A program made the translations under genes and the position numbers. Source: an uncultured Methylophilus sp. (GTDB lineage Bacteria > Pseudomonadota > Gammaproteobacteria > Burkholderiales > Methylophilaceae). From it: DNA of 8,484 nt. Positions 5,459 through 8,484 of this stretch are shown piece after piece; the first letter of the stretch is position 1; every line of letters starts with the position of its first letter. Under the pieces are notes generated by a model. It was not told the DNA's origin and searched no databases. It was given only the letters and a program-made list of their open reading frames with translations. The DNA is taken from the NCBI GenBank assembly GCA_936943315.1, contig CAKZJM010000250.1:1-8484 (forward strand). The letters run 5' to 3'.

Positions 5459-6427
5459 TTAGCTAGCGCTCTGGCGCAGGGAGGGGTCTTCTTTCAACGC
5501 ATCCTGCACAAGTGCATGACTATAAATATGTTCAATCTCGGCTCTCGTTGGCTGATGGTTCTGGCCGCCGCGGCTGGCAATCTTGATCGCCCCCATGGTA
5601 GAGGCCAGTCGGCCACACGCTTTCCAGTCCCAGCCACGCACGATCCCGTACAACAAGCCAGCCCGGTAAGCGTCACCACAGCCGGTCGGGTCAACCACTT
5701 CATCCGCTTTAACGCATGGAATCTCATGGCGTTGACCATCTGCATAAATATGTGAGCCTTCACTGCCCAGCGTCACAATCAGTGCTTTCACTTTGGCGGC
5801 CAGTTGTTCAAGTGTCAGCCCCGTCTTATCTTGGATGATCTGAGACTCGTAATCGTTCACGGCCAGGTAATCAGCCATCTCAATAAAATGCAGCAACTCC
5901 TCACCGTTAAACATCGGCAGGCCCTGACCTGGATCAAACATAAACGGGATGCCTGCCTCGTGACATTCTTTCGCATGCTGGAACATCGCATCGCGGCCAT
6001 CCGGCGCAATAATCGCAAGGGCAATGTCGTTCGCGTCATTCACGCTGTTGGCGTGCGCATATTGCATGGCGCCTGGGTGAAAGGCGGTGATCTGGTTATC
6101 GTCCATGTCGGTGGTAATAAACGCCTGTGCAGTATAACTACCCGCAATCCCCTTGATGTGGGTTGCATCGATATTGTTCTGTTCCAGCCAGGCTTGGTAA
6201 GGCGCAAAATCGTCGCCTACCGTCGCCATGATTTGCGGCTGGCCTTCTAGCAATTGCAGGTTATAAGCAATGTTACCGGCGGTCCCACCGAATTCGCGGC
6301 GCATTTCAGGCACCAGAAAAGCCACACTCAGCTTGTGAATTTTATCTGCCAGGATGTGATTTTTGAATTCGTCGGGAAACACCATGATGGTGTCATAGGC
6401 CAGTGAGCCACAAATAAGAATTTTCAT
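5459..6427 (-). CDS. PfkB/ribokinase-family kinase, probable adenosine kinase
   Basis: This cytoplasmic ribokinase-fold kinase has 322 residues, a normal length. The N-terminal strand MKILICGSLAYD and the first PfkB signature region FGGTAGNIAYNL (46-57) bind the nucleoside or sugar. GDDF (71-74) follows. VTLGSEGS (218-225) and DPTGCGDAYRAG (246-257) form the ATP/anion-hole signature, with D252 as the probable catalytic base. The overall pattern matches the bacterial group usually annotated as adenosine kinase, which would salvage adenosine (for example from S-adenosylhomocysteine turnover) to AMP. Substrate choice within PfkB is hard to read from sequence, so sugar kinases remain possible. 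No clear Shine-Dalgarno sequence precedes the ATG. A promoter-like pair lies upstream at 6488-6460. The lipoprotein gene follows after 17 nt. Confidence 0.87.
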   Translation of the reverse strand: MKILICGSLAYDTIMVFPDEFKNHILADKIHKLSVAFLVPEMRREFGGTAGNIAYNLQLLEGQPQIMATVGDDFAPYQAWLEQNNIDATHIKGIAGSYTAQAFITTDMDDNQITAFHPGAMQYAHANSVNDANDIALAIIAPDGRDAMFQHAKECHEAGIPFMFDPGQGLPMFNGEELLHFIEMADYLAVNDYESQIIQDKTGLTLEQLAAKVKALIVTLGSEGSHIYADGQRHEIPCVKADEVVDPTGCGDAYRAGLLYGIVRGWDWKACGRLASTMGAIKIASRGGQNHQPTRAEIEHIYSHALVQDALKEDPSLRQSAS

Positions 6428-6459
6428 GAATGAATTAAGGTGTTGAGTAAAGTAGGGCT

Positions 6460-6488
6460 ATTATTGCTGCCAGTGGCTAGACTGGCAA
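6460..6488 (-). promoter_or_regulatory. putative promoter of the kinase gene with an internal dyad
   Basis: On the minus strand TTGCCA (6488-6483) and AATAAT (6465-6460) are separated by exactly 17 bp, a plausible -35/-10 pair. The spacer and -35 overlap a perfect 7-bp inverted repeat, TGCCAGT (6468-6474) and ACTGGCA (6481-6487). A further TGCCA at 6490-6494 could pair alternatively. The dyad could be an operator. It lacks a T-run, so it is not an ordinary terminator for tetR. Confidence 0.35.
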
Positions 6489-6509
6489 GTGCCAGATCAC
6501 TGAATCGGG

Positions 6510-7076
6510 TCAGGATTGTTTAAGAGCCAGGTCAATCAGGGTCTTTGCCGCTTTTTTGGCGGATTTGATTGCGCCAGATCCACGCTTGATCTGTTCGGCC
6601 TGCACGGCACCCTCAAACAAAATTGAGAGTTGCAGCGCCAGGCCTTCCGCATCCTTGATGTTGGCGTCTTGAGCCAATTTAGAAATAAACTGCCGAAACT
6701 CGCGTGACTGCTGGAAAGACAATTGATGAATGCGGTTTTCTTCGTTAGGAAACTCGGCCGAGGCTTTGATAAAGGCAATGCCAGTGAAAGAGGGTGACGT
6801 GACCCACTCTTCAATAAAATCAAACAGTTTCTGGATTTTTTCATTTGGGCTACCACCCAGGCCACCCAGTTTGTCATTCATCCAGTCCTGAAAGTCCTGA
6901 TGGCTTTGTTGCAAGACGGCCAGGATCAGTTCTTCCTTGTTTTCAAAATACTTATAAAGCGTCATTTTGGTCGTGCCGGCAACGGCCACAATCGTATCCA
7001 CGCCGGTGGAGTTGATTCCACGCGTCTGGAACAAGTCTGTTGAGACCTGCAAGATTTTCTGCTTTAAAGCATTCAT
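6510..7076 (-). CDS. TetR/AcrR family transcriptional regulator
   Basis: This is a DNA-binding repressor of 188 residues. The N-terminal TetR helix-turn-helix is plain: LFQTRGINSTGVDTIV, then AVAGTTKMTLYKYFENKEELI (about residues 16-51). It includes the family hallmark TLYKYFENKEEL ahead of the ligand-binding helical domain. The C-terminal half is of the group seen in regulators of small stress or reductase operons, and its ligand cannot be deduced. The ATG at 7076 is preferred; a TTG at 7082 in the same frame is possible and would lie 8 nt from a GGGTG. The gene is divergent from the MxaD-like gene. The shared 155-nt region holds a 27-bp palindrome on the promoter of that gene and a smaller dyad 20 nt upstream of this start. 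Both carry TATAC/GTATA halves, suggesting autoregulation and local repression. Confidence 0.93.
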   Translation of the reverse strand: MNALKQKILQVSTDLFQTRGINSTGVDTIVAVAGTTKMTLYKYFENKEELILAVLQQSHQDFQDWMNDKLGGLGGSPNEKIQKLFDFIEEWVTSPSFTGIAFIKASAEFPNEENRIHQLSFQQSREFRQFISKLAQDANIKDAEGLALQLSILFEGAVQAEQIKRGSGAIKSAKKAAKTLIDLALKQS

Positions 7077-7095
7077 GGTCAAAATTATAACACCC

Positions 7096-7111
7096 TATAC
7101 AACTTTGTATA
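7096..7111. promoter_or_regulatory. dyad next to tetR, possible auto-operator
   Basis: TATACAA (7096-7102) and TTGTATA (7105-7111) are perfect inverted 7-bp arms around a 2-nt centre. The dyad lies about 20 nt upstream of the tetR ATG. It shares the TATAC/GTATA halves with the larger palindrome at 7170-7196, though with a different centre spacing. A TATAAT (minus, 7089-7084) lies nearby but so close to the ATG that it would give a nearly leaderless transcript. Confidence 0.45.
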
Positions 7112-7149
7112 TACCTGAGAACTTTCAATAAAGGAATTAATCCTATTGT

Positions 7150-7178
7150 TTGACTTTAGTTATCGTGTTAAATATACT
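7150..7178 (+). promoter_or_regulatory. sigma70 promoter of the MxaD-like gene
   Basis: TTGACT (7150-7155) and TATACT (7173-7178) are separated by exactly 17 bp, a near-consensus pair. Transcription would start near 7185, inside the palindrome, about 47 nt before the ATG at 7232. The -10 falls within the left arm of the operator-like palindrome. Confidence 0.75.
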
Positions 7179-7196
7179 ATACTGTATAGTATATTT
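7170..7196. promoter_or_regulatory. 27-bp perfect palindrome, probable TetR-family operator
   Basis: AAATATACTATAC (7170-7182) and its exact reverse complement (7184-7196) flank a single T at 7183. The palindrome covers the -10 and the expected start site of the MxaD-like gene. A bound TetR dimer, or two dimers, would block RNA polymerase. The adjacent divergent tetR gene is the obvious candidate to bind it. Confidence 0.8.
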
Positions 7197-7231
7197 TTAT
7201 GGTCAATCAATTTTACAACAAGGAGAAAATC

Positions 7232-7729
7232 ATGCGTCAATTACCTTCCTACTTACTGGCTGCTTTGTTGAGTGTGTCTGTTTCAGCGTTTGCGGCAGAG
7301 CCTTTGTATGTGGTTAAGTCTGTTGAACTCAACCAGCCTGCGGAAGTGGTCTGGAAAAAAGTGTCTGATTTTGGCGATTTGGGTGCCTGGCATCCAGCGG
7401 TCGCAAAGACTGATATTGTGGCCGGTAAAAACAACAGTGTGGGCGCCAAGCGTGTGTTAACGCTTCAAGATGGCGGCAAAGTGAATGAAACACTCACGGC
7501 TTATAACCCAAAACAGAAAAGTTACGCTTATAAAATCACCGATGGCGTATTGCCTGTGAACGAATATGCCTCCACCGTCAGTGTGCATAGCAATGGCGAT
7601 GGCAAGTCTGTGGTAGTGTGGGAAAGCCATTTTCTGCCTAAAGCCCCTGCTGACGAAAAAGCCGCATCTGACACTATTAAAGGTGTTTACGATGGTGGCT
7701 TGAACCAGTTGAAAACCCTGTTCCAATAA
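7232..7729 (+). CDS. periplasmic SRPBCC-family protein, MxaD-like
   Basis: This is a 165-residue secreted protein. Residues 1-21 form a signal peptide (MRQLPSYLLAALL..., cleavage expected after AFA before AEPLY). The mature part is a START/SRPBCC helix-grip domain: the first strand VKSVELNQPAEVVWKKVSDF, then GAWHPAV, LTLQDGGKVNE, ITDGVLPVNEYAS, VVVWESHF, and the C-terminal helix IKGVYDGGLNQLKTLF. The combination of export signal, WHPAV and GxLPVxxY resembles MxaD. In methylotrophs MxaD is reported to aid electron transfer between methanol dehydrogenase and cytochrome cL. No mxa genes are adjacent, so the role could differ. The start at 7232 is chosen because AAGGAG (7220-7225) lies 6 nt upstream and it yields a clean signal peptide; the ATG at 7199 would bury that signal. 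Likely repressed by the divergent TetR. Confidence 0.85.
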   Translation: MRQLPSYLLAALLSVSVSAFAAEPLYVVKSVELNQPAEVVWKKVSDFGDLGAWHPAVAKTDIVAGKNNSVGAKRVLTLQDGGKVNETLTAYNPKQKSYAYKITDGVLPVNEYASTVSVHSNGDGKSVVVWESHFLPKAPADEKAASDTIKGVYDGGLNQLKTLFQ

Positions 7730-7771
7730 GCCGGGGATTGTATATTCAGACTTTTATCGTCTGTATAAAAC

Positions 7772-7802
7772 AAAAAGCCGTCACTTTCGTGGCGGCTTTT
7801 TT
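7772..7802. terminator. bidirectional Rho-independent terminator
   Basis: AAAAAGCCGTCAC (7772-7784) pairs with GTGGCGGCTTTTT (7789-7801), with one G-U pair, around a TTTC loop. T-runs at 7797-7802 (plus) and 7776-7772 (minus) let it serve both the MxaD-like gene and the convergent gene ending at 7845. A weaker hairpin (CAGAC 7747-7751, GTCTG 7759-7763) precedes it. Confidence 0.9.
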
Positions 7803-7844
7803 GTTGGCGGCAAACACCAGGTTCATCTGTCTGGGTGCTTGAAT

Positions 7845-8484
7845 TTACTGTTTTGAGTTGGCCATCAGTTTTGGCGTGTAATTACATTTAACCTGGTCGA
7901 GCAGCTGGTTGACCAGCACCTGTTCATCGCGGTTGGTGCTGACATGGCCGTTGATAATGTTCTCGATGTATACACTCTTCAGCCGCTCAGGCAGTTGAAT
8001 GGCTTCAATCAAGCGGCAGTCACCATGCTTCATGGTTTCCAGTCGGCCATAAATGGCAGCCGTTTCCATCGGGCTGGCTTCCAGCGATAAAGGGTGCGGC
8101 GGTGGCTCTTGTGGCTCAATGGTCGCTACCGTAGGCAGTGGTTGCACTTGCATATGCCAATAATAACCACCCAGCGTGCCGCTGAATAACGCCATGATGA
8201 CGATGCCGTAATTGCGGATAGCCAGCCAGTTGATTTCACGTTTGGTTTGTTCATCAATGAGGGCCTGTGCAGCCTGTCTGGCATGTTGCAAGGCACTGGA
8301 CTGTGCATGGTGCAACTTTTCCTGGCAAGCGCTCAGCGCCATAAAATAAAGCTGGTTGGCGAGCATGTCAGGCAATCTGGCACCGGCCAGCTGCGCTTGC
8401 GTGGTGAGGTAGGCTTGCAGTCTATCTGCCGGGAACTGGCCGGATGAGGCGGGCAGCGATGCTTGCAGTTGGCTGGATAAGGGG
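7845..8484 (-). CDS. unrecognised single-pass membrane protein (5' truncated)
   Basis: I do not recognise this protein. The frame is open to the right edge with no stop, so at least 212 residues are present and the start lies outside the window; the TTG at 8375 is internal. The visible N-terminal part (about 8484-8230) is rich in Gln, Ala and Leu, helical in appearance and possibly coiled-coil. It includes QLYFMALSACQEKLHHAQ and SALQHARQAAQALIDEQTKRE. One hydrophobic segment follows, YGIVIMALFSGTLGGYYW (about 8210-8155), then a proline-rich stretch (QPLPTVATIEPQEPPPHPL). A C-terminal domain of about 90 residues has two cysteines (HGDCRL and VKCNY) that could pair if it faces the periplasm. 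A cytoplasmic helical part, a membrane anchor and a periplasmic tail are inferred. It shares a bidirectional terminator with the MxaD-like gene. Confidence 0.75.
   Translation of the reverse strand, partial: PLSSQLQASLPASSGQFPADRLQAYLTTQAQLAGARLPDMLANQLYFMALSACQEKLHHAQSSALQHARQAAQALIDEQTKREINWLAIRNYGIVIMALFSGTLGGYYWHMQVQPLPTVATIEPQEPPPHPLSLEASPMETAAIYGRLETMKHGDCRLIEAIQLPERLKSVYIENIINGHVSTNRDEQVLVNQLLDQVKCNYTPKLMANSKQ

Noticed and set aside
5804..6250. 148-codon plus-strand frame inside the kinase gene
   Set aside because: It is antisense to a well-supported PfkB kinase with complete motifs and has no independent signals.

Overview
The window looks like core chromosome of a Gram-negative betaproteobacterium. 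A methylotroph of the Methylophilaceae type is my best guess. The reasons are the moderate G+C, a PEP-CTERM (exosortase-sorted) surface protein, a MxaD-like periplasmic protein, a membrane-anchored class I cytochrome c, and betaproteobacterial-looking ApaH, OlsB and SlyB-type sequences. The taxon is inference; no rRNA or other marker gene is present. I see no mobile element, CRISPR array, tRNA or rRNA.

Layout, left to right. (1) At 1-678 (+) is the 3' end of a choice-of-anchor I protein with a PEP-CTERM tail, closed by a strong terminator. (2) At 808-1311 (+) is a membrane-anchored monohaem cytochrome c with its own promoter and terminator. (3) At 1389-3019 (+) is apaH followed 11 nt later by a TSUP/TauE-SafE transporter. 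(4) On the minus strand, converging on the transporter, olsB (4832-4047) and olsA (4045-3263) form a tight pair for ornithine lipid synthesis. (5) Also on the minus strand, a PfkB-family (adenosine-type) kinase (6427-5459) is followed after 17 nt by a glycine-zipper lipoprotein (5441-4983) and a terminator. (6) A TetR-family repressor (minus, start near 7076) is divergent from a secreted MxaD-like SRPBCC protein (plus, 7232-7729). (7) At the right edge is an unrecognised single-pass membrane protein (minus, 7845-8484), truncated by the window.

The regulatory DNA is the most informative part. Upstream of olsB are four 7-bp units at an exact 11-bp period, each carrying TCA[C/T] at the same place, with a -10 element 10 nt after the last. 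This is the architecture of a PhoB box. It would put the ornithine lipid genes under phosphate-starvation control, matching the known logic of replacing phospholipids by phosphorus-free lipids. Between tetR and the MxaD-like gene is a near-consensus promoter (TTGACT, 17 bp, TATACT) whose -10 lies inside a 27-bp perfect palindrome, with a second smaller dyad next to tetR. This is a textbook local repressor arrangement.

No clearly new multi-gene system is visible. The most promising leads are the Pho-olsBA link and the TetR control of a MxaD-like gene that has no methanol dehydrogenase genes beside it.
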